DNA of 56,444 nucleotides, taken from the NCBI RefSeq assembly GCF_029502005.1, contig NZ_JAMQOT010000014.1, positions 1-56,444 of the forward strand, read 5' to 3'. A program made the translations under genes and the position numbers. Below the pieces are notes generated by a model that saw nothing but the letters and a program-made list of their open reading frames with translations, searched no databases and was not told the DNA's origin. Positions 16,290 to 24,476 of this stretch are shown here, in pieces; position 1 is the first letter of the stretch; every line of letters begins with the position of its first letter. Source of the DNA: Natrinema salsiterrestre (GTDB lineage: Archaea > Halobacteriota > Halobacteria > Halobacteriales > Natrialbaceae).

Positions 16290-16342
16290 CTTCTTCTTTG
16301 TATTTCTGTGAATACCGCGAGTAGCTCGTCGCTCCTCGAGAC

Positions 16343-17674
16343 TCAGTCGTCGGAAGAGAGGACGGCGACGCCGCCCTCGTGGGCGTCGGAGCCTGCGCCG
16401 TAGATCCCTCCGAGGGTGTAGTCGTCACTCGCGACCGCGGTCCAGAATGACTGGCCGTCGGGATTGTAGACGCCCACTTCTTTCGGACTGGCCGGATCAG
16501 TGATGTCGTAGCGACGGACGCCGCCGTTGTACCAGGACGCGTGGAGGGAGTCGTCGGTGACGTCGAAGTTGTGGGCGGTTCGCAGTCCCTCGGCGTCCGG
16601 CGGGGAGATGTAGCCGACCCGTTCGACGTGCTGTTTGCCGTCGTCGTCGAGGTCCTTCGTTCTGAAGATTCGGATGCCGCCGAACGCTTCGGTCGGGGGG
16701 TTCTCTTGCACCTGGCCGGGGAACTTCTCGTCGCCGACGTACACGTACTCGCCGTCGGGCGACGGCTGTACGTAATGCGTGTTGCCCTCGCCGGCGGAGT
16801 ATCGGTCGGAGGGGAACTCCGCGTCGAAGAACTCCGAGCGGCTCTCCTCGCGGGGCCGCCAGGGTCTGAGTTCCTCGTCGCCGTCGGGTGCCGCACCGAA
16901 CTGGGTGAGGAAGTCCGGATCGGTCGGCTCGTCGACGTCGAGGACGACGACGCCGGCGTCCCAGAACGCGTTGTAGAGGAGTCCGTCTTGTTCGTAGAGG
17001 TCGTGGTTCGGGTTGATCCCGGCGTTCGCGTAGTCGGGGAGCGCCTCGTGGAGATACCACGTCGCAGCGCGCTCCGGACGCCTCGGGTCTTCGACGTCGA
17101 CGATTTCGACGCCGGCGTTCCCGAAGATTCGGACGCCGACGCCCGCGTCGTCCTGGATCATCCGGTCTCCACTTATTGTCATGTAGACCGTCTCGTCGGA
17201 GAGGTAGACGTTGTGGACGCCCACCGCGTCGAGGTTGTGATAGAACGCCAGCTCCTCGGGATCCGACGGGTCGCTCACGTCCACCGTCGTGATTCCCGTC
17301 CCGTCGTCGTGGGCCATGATCGCCAGATCGTCGTCGACTTTGACGTCCAGCACGCCACCGGTGGCGCCCCTGTCGTCACCGCCGATCGCCTCCGGATCGG
17401 ACGCCTCGATGTCCGCGACGACCTCCGGGTTAGTCGGTTCCTCCCAGTCGACGATCGCCATCCCGCGGCCGGTCGCCACGTACGCGTACTCGTCGTCGGC
17501 GACGACTTCCATCGCGTTTTCGACGCCGGCCGCTGCGACCAGCGTCAAGGCATGGTCGTCACCTGATCGATCGCTGCCCGAACCGCTCGCACTGCCGACG
17601 GCGCCGGTTGCGAGGCCGGTCGCAGCGAGTCCTTTGACCACGGTTCGTCGTGTCGGATTCGGGTTTCGTATCAT
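16343..17674 (-). CDS. Tat-exported LVIVD-repeat protein
   Basis: The start at 17674 places a twin-arginine signal (TRRTVVKGLAATGLATGAVG) at the N-terminus, giving 443 residues. The mature part contains repeated strands of the LVIVD type, such as AYVATGRGMAIVDW, GVEIVDVEDPRRP, AGVVVLDVDEPTDP and GVRRYDITDPASP, each about 40-60 residues apart. This implies a beta-propeller-like extracellular protein. Such proteins are common in haloarchaea and their ligands are unknown. Nothing indicates an operon, and the upstream gap is over 1 kb. Confidence 0.75.
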   Translation of the reverse strand: MIRNPNPTRRTVVKGLAATGLATGAVGSASGSGSDRSGDDHALTLVAAAGVENAMEVVADDEYAYVATGRGMAIVDWEEPTNPEVVADIEASDPEAIGGDDRGATGGVLDVKVDDDLAIMAHDDGTGITTVDVSDPSDPEELAFYHNLDAVGVHNVYLSDETVYMTISGDRMIQDDAGVGVRIFGNAGVEIVDVEDPRRPERAATWYLHEALPDYANAGINPNHDLYEQDGLLYNAFWDAGVVVLDVDEPTDPDFLTQFGAAPDGDEELRPWRPREESRSEFFDAEFPSDRYSAGEGNTHYVQPSPDGEYVYVGDEKFPGQVQENPPTEAFGGIRIFRTKDLDDDGKQHVERVGYISPPDAEGLRTAHNFDVTDDSLHASWYNGGVRRYDITDPASPKEVGVYNPDGQSFWTAVASDDYTLGGIYGAGSDAHEGGVAVLSSDD

Positions 17675-19007
17675 AGATGTCACTGTTGGAACGTCGTCTA
17701 CGGATACGTTCACGTGCCCGACGAGTCGGCCGACGAACTGCTGCAAAGCGATCCCCAGCAGGTCGAAACGGAGCGAACCGATCGGGAAAGCGGCCGTCCG
17801 AACGACAGTTCGGCACGGTACCCCGGTAGCACCGGTATCGCCACCGAGCGTTTCCCGGTCGGTCTCTCGTTCCGTTGCATGCGAACAGTATCCGTTCTCG
17901 ATCTATCCACATTCAAATATTAGTATATATAGACTAATGACGGTAATACCTCCAGATACGATCGGGAATTGTCTCGTTCTCGAGAATCGCCCTCTCGGTC
18001 GAAGCGCTCCGCAGTGGTCCTGAAACGCCCCTTTAGACTGATTGCGGGTAACGTACGGATGGCGACGTCCGTCAGGCGATCGCGTCATCACGAGTAGCGT
18101 GACCGACCCGTGGTCAGCGGTCAGCAGCAACCGCACCGGGTTCTCGACCGAACGGTTTCCGCTGAAGAAATACGATATTTATCTATGGAAATCACCATAA
18201 CGACTTGCTGATTGAGGGTGGCGATAGAACGACAGATCGATGGAAGATTAGCCGTTCGCAGGCGGTGCTCCACGAGCCTTATCAGCGCGTTTTGCCCGGA
18301 CTGAACCCGAAAAACGGAGACGTACGGGTTTTCGGCCGGATCTGAGAGTTCGCGTAACGATCGATAGGAAGGATCCACTACAATTATTCGGGTGATTCGA
18401 CGGCCGTCACGCTCGAGTCGTTCGGTAACAGCGTCGCATCGATGGGGATCCGTTTCTGTCCGACCGACTCGTAAACGAGTCGAACGTGGCTCTGAACGAA
18501 TCGGCAGTCCAGAAATTGTTGAATATTCGAACAATTCCGGTACACTAATGTCGGCCACTAACGTTAAATAGGACGTCGGCAGGCCGTCCGACGGCATCAC
18601 AGGGGATACGGGGGAGGCACCGATCGTCGTCACACGACAGTCTCTATCCCTGCTGCCGACACGTGTACACCCTTTCGATACCCGACAGCAGTAGCCGCCG
18701 GTGTTTGCGCTCGACCGAATCGCCCGAGTGACTATCCCCCGTTCGGGTCTCCGTCCCGAGCAGGGGGTCTCGATCGCACGCCGGCAGCTCGCTCTGTCGA
18801 ATCCACTTCGGCTACGACGCCCACGGAACGCTCCCTTCGGGGAGCGGGTGGCCGAACGACCTCTACTGGCGTATCGGCCCGCTCACGGTTCACATCGTCC
18901 GTTTGGGGCACGGTGCGATGCTCTCCGGAGCCACTAACATTGATGTTACGTGGTGGCTCCGGGGTTGCTACCGTATTGATACCCCTGTGGTAACACTATG
19001 TAACTAC
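17675..19007. other. Long intergenic region without a supported gene
   Basis: About 1.3 kb. A strong TATA-like TATATATAG lies at about 17922-17930 and could serve a minus-strand transcript toward the LVIVD gene with a leader of about 240 bases. A 170-codon minus-strand frame (18121-18633) has no recognisable motif. CGCTCCC/GGGAGCG near 18828-18846 forms a hairpin. The stretch around 18150-18560 is AT-richer than its surroundings and may be decayed coding sequence. Confidence 0.3.
18925..18962. promoter_or_regulatory. Nested inverted repeat upstream of the flavoprotein gene
   Basis: CCGGAGCCAC (18925-18934) and GTGGCTCCGG (18953-18962) form a perfect 10-bp stem. Its loop holds a second palindrome, TAACAT-TG-ATGTTA (18935-18948). 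It ends 45 bases before the start codon of the following gene. It could be an operator, a hairpin in the leader, or a terminator of upstream transcription. Confidence 0.5.
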
Positions 19008-19616
19008 ATGAGCGACGAGACGACTGCGGACGATGCGACAGTGATCGTTGTCGGCGGCGGCCCCGCCGGACTGAGTGCGGCCCTCTTTACCGCGAAGAAC
19101 GGCCTCGAGACGACCGTCTTCGATACGGACGGGACGTGGATGCACAAGGCCCATCTGTTCAACTACCTCGGGATCGGTTCGGTCGGCGGCAGCGAGTTCA
19201 TGGCGACGGCCCGGCAGCAGGTCGACGACTTCGGCGTCGATCGCCGCCAGGGCGAGGAAGTGACCGCCGTCAGCGAGAACGGCGATGGCTTCACGGTCGA
19301 AAGCGAGGACGGAAGTTACGAGGCCGACTTCGTCGTCCTCGCGACGGGCGCGAACCGCGACCTCGCCGAGGAGCTCGGCGTCGCGTTCGCCGAGGACGAG
19401 ACCGTCGACGTCGGCGTCGAGATGGAGACCAGCGTCGAGGGCGTCTACGCGACCGGTGCGATGGTCCGCCCGGAGGAGTGGCAGGCCGCGATCGCCGTCG
19501 GCGACGGTGCCGCCGCGGGACTTAACATCCTGTCGAACGTGCGTGGGGAACACTACCACGACTTCGACGTTCCCGCGGACGCCGAGCGCGTCTTCGGCGA
19601 ACTGATCTCCGAGTAA
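19008..19616 (+). CDS. Single-domain FAD-dependent, thioredoxin-reductase-like oxidoreductase
   Basis: The start ATG at 19008 gives 202 residues. The N-terminus has the dinucleotide-binding VIVVGGGPAGLSAALFTAKN and a following acidic VFDTDG. The FAD-binding C-terminal motif GVYATGAMVRP...AIAVGDGAAAGLNIL is also present. Compared with thioredoxin reductase (about 300 residues) the NAD(P)H domain and the CxxC redox pair are missing. It may use another electron donor or act with a partner protein. It is followed after 40 bases by a VOC enzyme and an esterase in the same direction, suggesting a small detoxification cluster. Confidence 0.75.
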   Translation: MSDETTADDATVIVVGGGPAGLSAALFTAKNGLETTVFDTDGTWMHKAHLFNYLGIGSVGGSEFMATARQQVDDFGVDRRQGEEVTAVSENGDGFTVESEDGSYEADFVVLATGANRDLAEELGVAFAEDETVDVGVEMETSVEGVYATGAMVRPEEWQAAIAVGDGAAAGLNILSNVRGEHYHDFDVPADAERVFGELISE

Positions 19617-19656
19617 CGCGCCGCCCGAATCCACCGACCACAGTTCATCCACGACA

Positions 19657-20280
19657 ATGTCTAACGAAACACAGAATCCAGTCACGCCGGAACTGCCCGA
19701 CAGTCCCGTCCACACGACGGGGACCGACCACATCACCATCTGGGGAAGCAACGAGGCCGACACGATCGAGTTCTACCGGGACCTCCTCGGCATGCCGCTG
19801 GTCCTTCGCCAGCCGAACCTCGACGACCCCTCGCAGACCCACCTGTTCTTCGATACGGGCGACGGTCGCATCCTGACCTTCTTCGTCAGCGATGACCGCC
19901 CGTCGAACCAGCGCGGTCAGCGCGGCGGGACCGGTGCCGTCCACCACCTCTGTTTCAGCGTCGACCCCGACGACTACGAGGACACGATGCGGGCGCTCGA
20001 GGACGCCGGCCACCAGTACAACGTCTTCGATCGGGGCATCTTCCACTCGATCTACACGACGGACAACAACGGCCTCGTCATCGAGCTCTCGACGGACAAG
20101 TACGAAGTGCCCGACGACCGCCGCGGCGAGGTGCTGGCGAAAGCGCAGGAGCTCCGCGAGGAAGACGGCGCCGAGTACGCCAAGGACGAGCACCTCCGCG
20201 GTGCGATCGAGGCGCTGGGCCTCGAGCTCGTCGAGCACGACCTGCCCGAGGCCAGCACCGGCGTCGGTGGTGTCGAATGA
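19657..20280 (+). CDS. VOC-family (extradiol dioxygenase-like) protein
   Basis: This 207-residue protein of the vicinal-oxygen-chelate superfamily has two beta-alpha-beta-beta-beta modules. One begins TTGTDHITIWGSNEADTIEF, the other VHHLCFSV, with a later NNGLVIELSTDKYE. His in DHIT, His in VHHL and Glu in VIELS fit the usual metal ligands. The closest functional type is the ring-cleaving/MhqO-like group associated with quinone and hydroquinone detoxification. Its stop overlaps the next gene's ATG by 4 bases, so it is coupled to the esterase. Confidence 0.75.
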   Translation: MSNETQNPVTPELPDSPVHTTGTDHITIWGSNEADTIEFYRDLLGMPLVLRQPNLDDPSQTHLFFDTGDGRILTFFVSDDRPSNQRGQRGGTGAVHHLCFSVDPDDYEDTMRALEDAGHQYNVFDRGIFHSIYTTDNNGLVIELSTDKYEVPDDRRGEVLAKAQELREEDGAEYAKDEHLRGAIEALGLELVEHDLPEASTGVGGVE

Positions 20281-20930
20281 GCGCGGACGACCGCGTCGAC
20301 GGCCCCCATCAGGACCAGCAACTCGTCACCGGTGGAACGGATCTCGCGGACGCCGAGGCCGCCCTCGTGCTCACCCACGGCCGCGGGGCGACCGCTCGCG
20401 GGATGCTCCAGATGGCCGCCGAGTTCCAGCAGGAGGGCGTCGCCTTCCTCGCGCCGCAGGCGGCCCGCCAGACCTGGTACCCGAACTCGTTTCTCGAACC
20501 CGTCGAACGCAACGAGCCCGGCCGAACGTCGGGTCTGCAGGCGATCAGTGACGCGATCAGCGAGGCCAACGACGCCGGGATTCCGACCGAGCAAATCATG
20601 CTGATCGGTTTCTCGCAGGGTGCCTGTCTCGCCAGCGAGTACCTCGCGCGCAACCCGCGGCGCTACGGTGGCCTCGCGGCCTTCAGCGGCGGTCTCATCG
20701 GCGAGGAACTGGACGACGGGTATCCCGGCGATCTCGAGGGAACGCCGATCTTCCTCGGCTGTAGCGACGTCGACCCGCACATTCCGGAAGAGCGTGTCCA
20801 CGACACCGCAGACGTCTTCGAGTCCATGAACGCCGACGTCACGAAGCGACTCTACGAGGGGATGGGCCACGGCGTCAACGAGGACGAGATGGAGTACGTT
20901 TCCGGGATGGTCGCCGAGTTGGTGGACTGA
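20277..20930 (+). CDS. Carboxylesterase/phospholipase family alpha/beta hydrolase
   Basis: This 217-residue alpha/beta hydrolase has the nucleophile elbow GFSQG (Ser113), a catalytic Asp in GCSDVDPHIP and a His in GMGHGV. Those are the triad positions of the YpfH/MhqD carboxylesterase group. The ATG overlaps the stop of the VOC gene (ATGA). In bacteria MhqD-type hydrolases occur beside VOC dioxygenases in hydroquinone-resistance operons, which suggests a similar role here. The substrate is not known. Confidence 0.8.
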   Translation: MSADDRVDGPHQDQQLVTGGTDLADAEAALVLTHGRGATARGMLQMAAEFQQEGVAFLAPQAARQTWYPNSFLEPVERNEPGRTSGLQAISDAISEANDAGIPTEQIMLIGFSQGACLASEYLARNPRRYGGLAAFSGGLIGEELDDGYPGDLEGTPIFLGCSDVDPHIPEERVHDTADVFESMNADVTKRLYEGMGHGVNEDEMEYVSGMVAELVD

Positions 20931-20949
20931 CCGCGACCCGGTCTCCGGT

Positions 20950-21366
20950 TCAACGCATCACCGTGACCGGGACGGGCGAGCGACGGACGATCGTTTCGGC
21001 GACACTGCCGAGCAGGATACGCGAGAGCCCCGACCGGCCGTGGCTCCCGATGATGACGTGGTCGATGTCGTTGTCCTCCGCGAAGCGAACGACTTCGCGT
21101 GCGGGCTTCCCGACCGCGGTTTCGGTCCGAAAGTCGCGATCGGGATCGCTGATGATCGCCGCGATCTCCTCGGGCAGTTCCGTCGAGACCTCCTCCTCGC
21201 GGTCCCGAAGCCACTCCTGTGCGGCCATGATCCCGGCTCCCGTCGAGCCGTCCGCGGCCTCGATGACGCGCAGCAGCACGATCTCTTCGTCGGGATACGT
21301 CGTGAACGCGTGTTCGACCGCCTTCTGTGCGGGTTCCGAGCCGTCGTACGCGACGAGGATTGCCAT
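20950..21366 (-). CDS. Universal stress protein (UspA family)
   Basis: The ATG at 21366 gives 138 residues, the usual single-domain length. It begins MAILVAYDGSEPAQKAVEHA, with the Asp that contacts ATP. It ends with the ATP-binding motif IIGSHGRSGLSRILLGSVAE, of the type G-x2-G-x9-G-S. It probably binds ATP and dimerises. It converges with the esterase gene and is divergent from the next VOC gene. Confidence 0.9.
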   Translation of the reverse strand: MAILVAYDGSEPAQKAVEHAFTTYPDEEIVLLRVIEAADGSTGAGIMAAQEWLRDREEEVSTELPEEIAAIISDPDRDFRTETAVGKPAREVVRFAEDNDIDHVIIGSHGRSGLSRILLGSVAETIVRRSPVPVTVMR

Positions 21367-21463
21367 ATCCGTAACTCGTTTGTCGGGAATATAAACATGG
21401 ATAGCGATCGGGTGGCCGGCTCCGCCCTCTACATATAACTGGGTAGCGGGTGATCCGAAGACG

Positions 21464-21940
21464 ATGGCCGCAACCGGTTTCAACCACGTCACGGTGTACG
21501 GTGACGACGTCACCGAACTCGTGGCGTTCTATACGCGAGTGTTCGACCTCGAGCGAGTACAGGCACCCAACCTCGGCGTCCCGGCCGCGTGGCTACGCTG
21601 CGGTGACGGTCAGTTGCATATCGTCCGTCGCGACACCGATGCCCCGCGATACCACCACTTCGCGCTGACGGTAGACGACTTCGAAGCGGTGTATCGGCTC
21701 GCCCGAGCGGACGACCTGTTCGACGAGCACCTCGCTCCGGACGGCGAACTCCCGATATTCGAACTCCCCGACGGGAGCGTTCAGATGTACCTTCGAGATC
21801 CGGCCGGCAATCTGGTCGAGGTCGATTGGCCCACTGCCGCGACGCTCGACGACGCCGTCACGGACCGGATCGTCGACCGGAGCGACGACCATCCCCAGTC
21901 CGACGCCCAGGCCAAGGCGGAGCTGTTCGTGGATTCGTAG
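21464..21940 (+). CDS. VOC-family protein
   Basis: This 158-residue glyoxalase/bleomycin-resistance/dioxygenase-fold protein has GFNHVTVYGDDVTELVAFYT at the N-terminus, HHFALTVDDFEAVYR in the middle, and VQMYLRDPAGNLVEVDWP near residue 115. His, His and Glu at the expected metal positions are visible. The substrate is unknown. It stands alone in its direction, followed by hairpins that probably terminate it. Confidence 0.8.
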   Translation: MAATGFNHVTVYGDDVTELVAFYTRVFDLERVQAPNLGVPAAWLRCGDGQLHIVRRDTDAPRYHHFALTVDDFEAVYRLARADDLFDEHLAPDGELPIFELPDGSVQMYLRDPAGNLVEVDWPTAATLDDAVTDRIVDRSDDHPQSDAQAKAELFVDS

Positions 21941-21956
21941 CGAACTTTTTCCGCTC

Positions 21957-21973
21957 GGGGTCCTGCGGACCCC
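21957..21973 (+). terminator. Hairpin after VOC gene
   Basis: GGGGTCC and GGACCCC form a perfect 7-bp stem around TGC, 17 bases past the stop. A short T-run precedes rather than follows the stem. It lies between convergent genes. Confidence 0.4.
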
Positions 21974-21998
21974 CTCGCGCAAAACTTCGATGAAAAAG

Positions 21999-22023
21999 CC
22001 GCGACGAACGGAGTGAGTCGCGG
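21999..22023. repeat. Hairpin with conserved loop GAACGGAGTGA
   Basis: CCGCGAC and GTCGCGG enclose GAACGGAGTGA (22006-22016). The same 11-nt loop with different stems occurs at 15588-15610 and 47633-47655, and a variant at 47578-47602. It lies between convergent genes and may terminate transcription. Confidence 0.55.
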
Positions 22024-22091
22024 GCGCTACTCCTCGAAGCCGTCTCCACGGCTCGCAGTGCTCGCCGTTCCGAATCGAGGTCTTCGCGGGC

Positions 22092-23183
22092 TCAGACCTC
22101 GCCTTCCTCGAACCGGAACGTACCGTCCCGCTGCACCACTTCCCCGTCGACTTCGATGAACGAGTCCTCGCTCATGTCGACGATCATGTCGACGTGGACC
22201 GCTGAGTCGTTGGCCTCGTTGCCCTCGCCGACGGTGTCGTCGTAGGCCCGGCCGACGGCCATGTGGACCGTATCGCCCATCTTCTCGTCGAAGAGCATGT
22301 TGTACGTGAACCGGTCGATATCGCGGTTCATCCCGATGCCGAGTTCGCCGAGTCGGCGCGCGCCGTCGTCCGTGTTGAGCACTTCGGTCAGGACGTCCTC
22401 GTTTTTCGCCGCCGAATGCTGGACGACCTCGCCGCCCTCGAACTCGAGATACACGTCCGTGATCTCCCGGCCCTGATGGTACAGCGGCATGTCGAACAGC
22501 ACCTCGCCCTCGACGCTGTCGGGCTGGGGGGCGGTGAAGACTTCTCCCCCCGGCAAATTGTGCTCGCCGTGGTCGTTGATCGTCGGGTTGCCGTCGACGG
22601 ACATCGTCACGTCGGTCGTGTCGCCGCTGACGATCCGGATCTCCTCGGCGGGATCCATGATCTCGACCATGTGTTCTTGATGCTCGCGCTGTTCGTCCCA
22701 GTCCTTGTTGACGGCGTCCCAGACGAAGTTCTCGTACCCTTCCGTGCTCATCTCGGCGAGCTGGGCGTTGGCCGGTGCGGGATACTGGGTGAGACACCAG
22801 CGCTTGGAGAGCCGTTCCTCGAGGATCGGCCGCTGGGCCTGCTGGTAGGCCGCGCTGGTTTCGGGATCGACGTCGCTGGTCTGGGTGGCGTTGTCCGTTG
22901 CGCGGATGGCGATGTAGACGTCCGTGTTCTGGATCAGCGCGAGCTCGTGTTCGGGCGTGTCGAACTCCGCGTCCGAGGAACGCAGATACGCCCGCTGTTG
23001 GCGCTTTCCGGTTCGCTGGCTCGTCGCGACCGGGTTCGCTCCCATATCGCCGATCACTTCGTGGAGGGCGACGACCAGGTCCTCGGCGACCGGATGGGCG
23101 TCGACGACGACGTTGTCGCCTGCCTCGAGGTCGACCGAGTGGGTGGCGATGATCTCAGCGTGTTCGCGGATTCGCGGGTCCAT
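22092..23183 (-). CDS. M29-family aminopeptidase
   Basis: This 363-residue protein is recognised as a thermophilic metallo-aminopeptidase (M29). It has DPRIREHAEIIATHSVDLEA at the start, a middle TVDNPxP-like region with NLPGGEVFTAPQPDSVEGEV, and a metal-binding C-terminal half. There GELGIGMNRDIDRFTYNMLF, EKMGDTVHMAVG and SAVHVDMIVDM supply the conserved Glu, His and Asp residues. It cleaves N-terminal residues from peptides in the cytoplasm. The length is slightly below the bacterial 400-410, as usual in haloarchaea. It converges with the VOC gene. Confidence 0.85.
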   Translation of the reverse strand: MDPRIREHAEIIATHSVDLEAGDNVVVDAHPVAEDLVVALHEVIGDMGANPVATSQRTGKRQQRAYLRSSDAEFDTPEHELALIQNTDVYIAIRATDNATQTSDVDPETSAAYQQAQRPILEERLSKRWCLTQYPAPANAQLAEMSTEGYENFVWDAVNKDWDEQREHQEHMVEIMDPAEEIRIVSGDTTDVTMSVDGNPTINDHGEHNLPGGEVFTAPQPDSVEGEVLFDMPLYHQGREITDVYLEFEGGEVVQHSAAKNEDVLTEVLNTDDGARRLGELGIGMNRDIDRFTYNMLFDEKMGDTVHMAVGRAYDDTVGEGNEANDSAVHVDMIVDMSEDSFIEVDGEVVQRDGTFRFEEGEV

Positions 23184-23267
23184 ACCTCGGTATTGGCGGG
23201 GGGAGGAAAAAACGGTTCGTGATCTGGAACGTGCGGAGTGAGGGGCGACCGAATTCTCGTCGGTCGT

Positions 23268-24350
23268 TCAGTCGACTACAAACCCGTACTCGTCGGTCTC
23301 GTCCGTTCCGCGGCCGTCGCTCCGAGAGCCGTCCGTCGTTTCGAGACCGTCGCTCTCGAGGAACTCCTGAAAGAACGAGACGGTCGCGGCCGTCAGGACC
23401 AGCGCGAGCGGTGCCGAACCGAGCAACGCGAGCAGGGAGCCCGCGCCGCCGGCGCTCACCAGCAGGGACAGGACGAGCGAGGAGACGGCCCCGACGACGA
23501 CGTGCCAGAGCGCGAAACTGAGCACCGGTCCGCCCGCGGTCGTGAGCCGAACGGATCGGCGAAACGCCTCGAGAAACGGGGTCTCGCCGACGACGAACAG
23601 GAACGGGACGGGGTAGAAGAGGTATCCGAGGACGATAATCGCCGGAATCGCGAGCACGACGAGCGGTGGCACGAGAACGAACACCGGGACGACCAGTAGA
23701 AACGCGCCGAACACGACGAGGTTGTACAGGACGAATCGCGGTGCGTAGGTGACGACGCACGAGCCGATGGCGACCGGCTCGTCGCGGAGTCGCCGATCGA
23801 TCCCGCCAACGTACGCCGCCATCAGGATCGCGGAAATAACGCCGTACGCGACGAGTGCGAGGCCGAGCCAGACCATCGTCTCTGTGCCGATCGCCTCGAG
23901 CGGAACCTCGACGGTTTCGACGGGGGTTTCGATCGTCACGTCGGTGCCGCCGGCGCCGGTCGATCTCGTCGGGGTCGTCGATCCGCTCCCCGGTGCCGAC
24001 TCGCCGAACGAGGGAGAACCGAACGACTCGTCGCGCGGCGATCCCGCGAACGGTTCGGACGGCTCGGGCGGCTCGGCGAACCGCCACAGGGTAACTAGCG
24101 GGCTGGGCAACAGCAACTCGAGGTTGATCGAGAACCCGCGACCGACGGGGCCGATCGCTCGTCGAACCTTCTCGACCTCGACGAGCGCGAGGAGCAACGG
24201 GACGGCGACGAATCCCCCGAGATCGCCGAATCGGTCGACGATACGGGAGACGTGGCGCGCGAACGGGTTCGAGCGACCGCCGCTCGAGCCTGTGGCGGCG
24301 GTCGACGGATCGTCGTCTGGAGGCGGTCCGGTATCGGGTGCGGGGACCAT
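23268..24350 (-). CDS. Multi-pass membrane protein, unknown function
   Basis: The ATG at 24350 gives 360 residues. An N-terminal Pro/Asp-rich stretch precedes an amphipathic or membrane segment near residues 40-60. A low-complexity Ser/Pro/Gly linker covers about 85-135. At least five strongly hydrophobic helices follow between about 150 and 320 (WLGLALVAYGVISAILMAAY, FVLYNLVVFGAFLLVVPVFV and others). The C-terminus is acidic. The layout resembles haloarchaeal membrane proteins of the DUF4013/YIP1-like kind, but I do not assign it. Confidence 0.6.
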   Translation of the reverse strand: MVPAPDTGPPPDDDPSTAATGSSGGRSNPFARHVSRIVDRFGDLGGFVAVPLLLALVEVEKVRRAIGPVGRGFSINLELLLPSPLVTLWRFAEPPEPSEPFAGSPRDESFGSPSFGESAPGSGSTTPTRSTGAGGTDVTIETPVETVEVPLEAIGTETMVWLGLALVAYGVISAILMAAYVGGIDRRLRDEPVAIGSCVVTYAPRFVLYNLVVFGAFLLVVPVFVLVPPLVVLAIPAIIVLGYLFYPVPFLFVVGETPFLEAFRRSVRLTTAGGPVLSFALWHVVVGAVSSLVLSLLVSAGGAGSLLALLGSAPLALVLTAATVSFFQEFLESDGLETTDGSRSDGRGTDETDEYGFVVD

Positions 24351-24476
24351 ACGTCGCTGTACAAACAATTCCCAATTGAACGTTTCGCTCGACGCGATCC
24401 ACAATGGGGGTTGCAGCCGAGATCGAGCCACAGTCCGAACCCGTGCGACCGGGCTAACAGCCCGACTGCACTCGAG

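Noticed and set aside
16497-17566. Long frames antisense to the LVIVD gene
   Set aside because: Compositional shadows of a GC-rich gene with Arg/Val-biased translation and no domain.
18121-18633. 170-codon minus-strand open frame in the long intergenic region
   Set aside because: No recognisable domain, mixed composition, no convincing promoter or start; kept only as possible decayed sequence.
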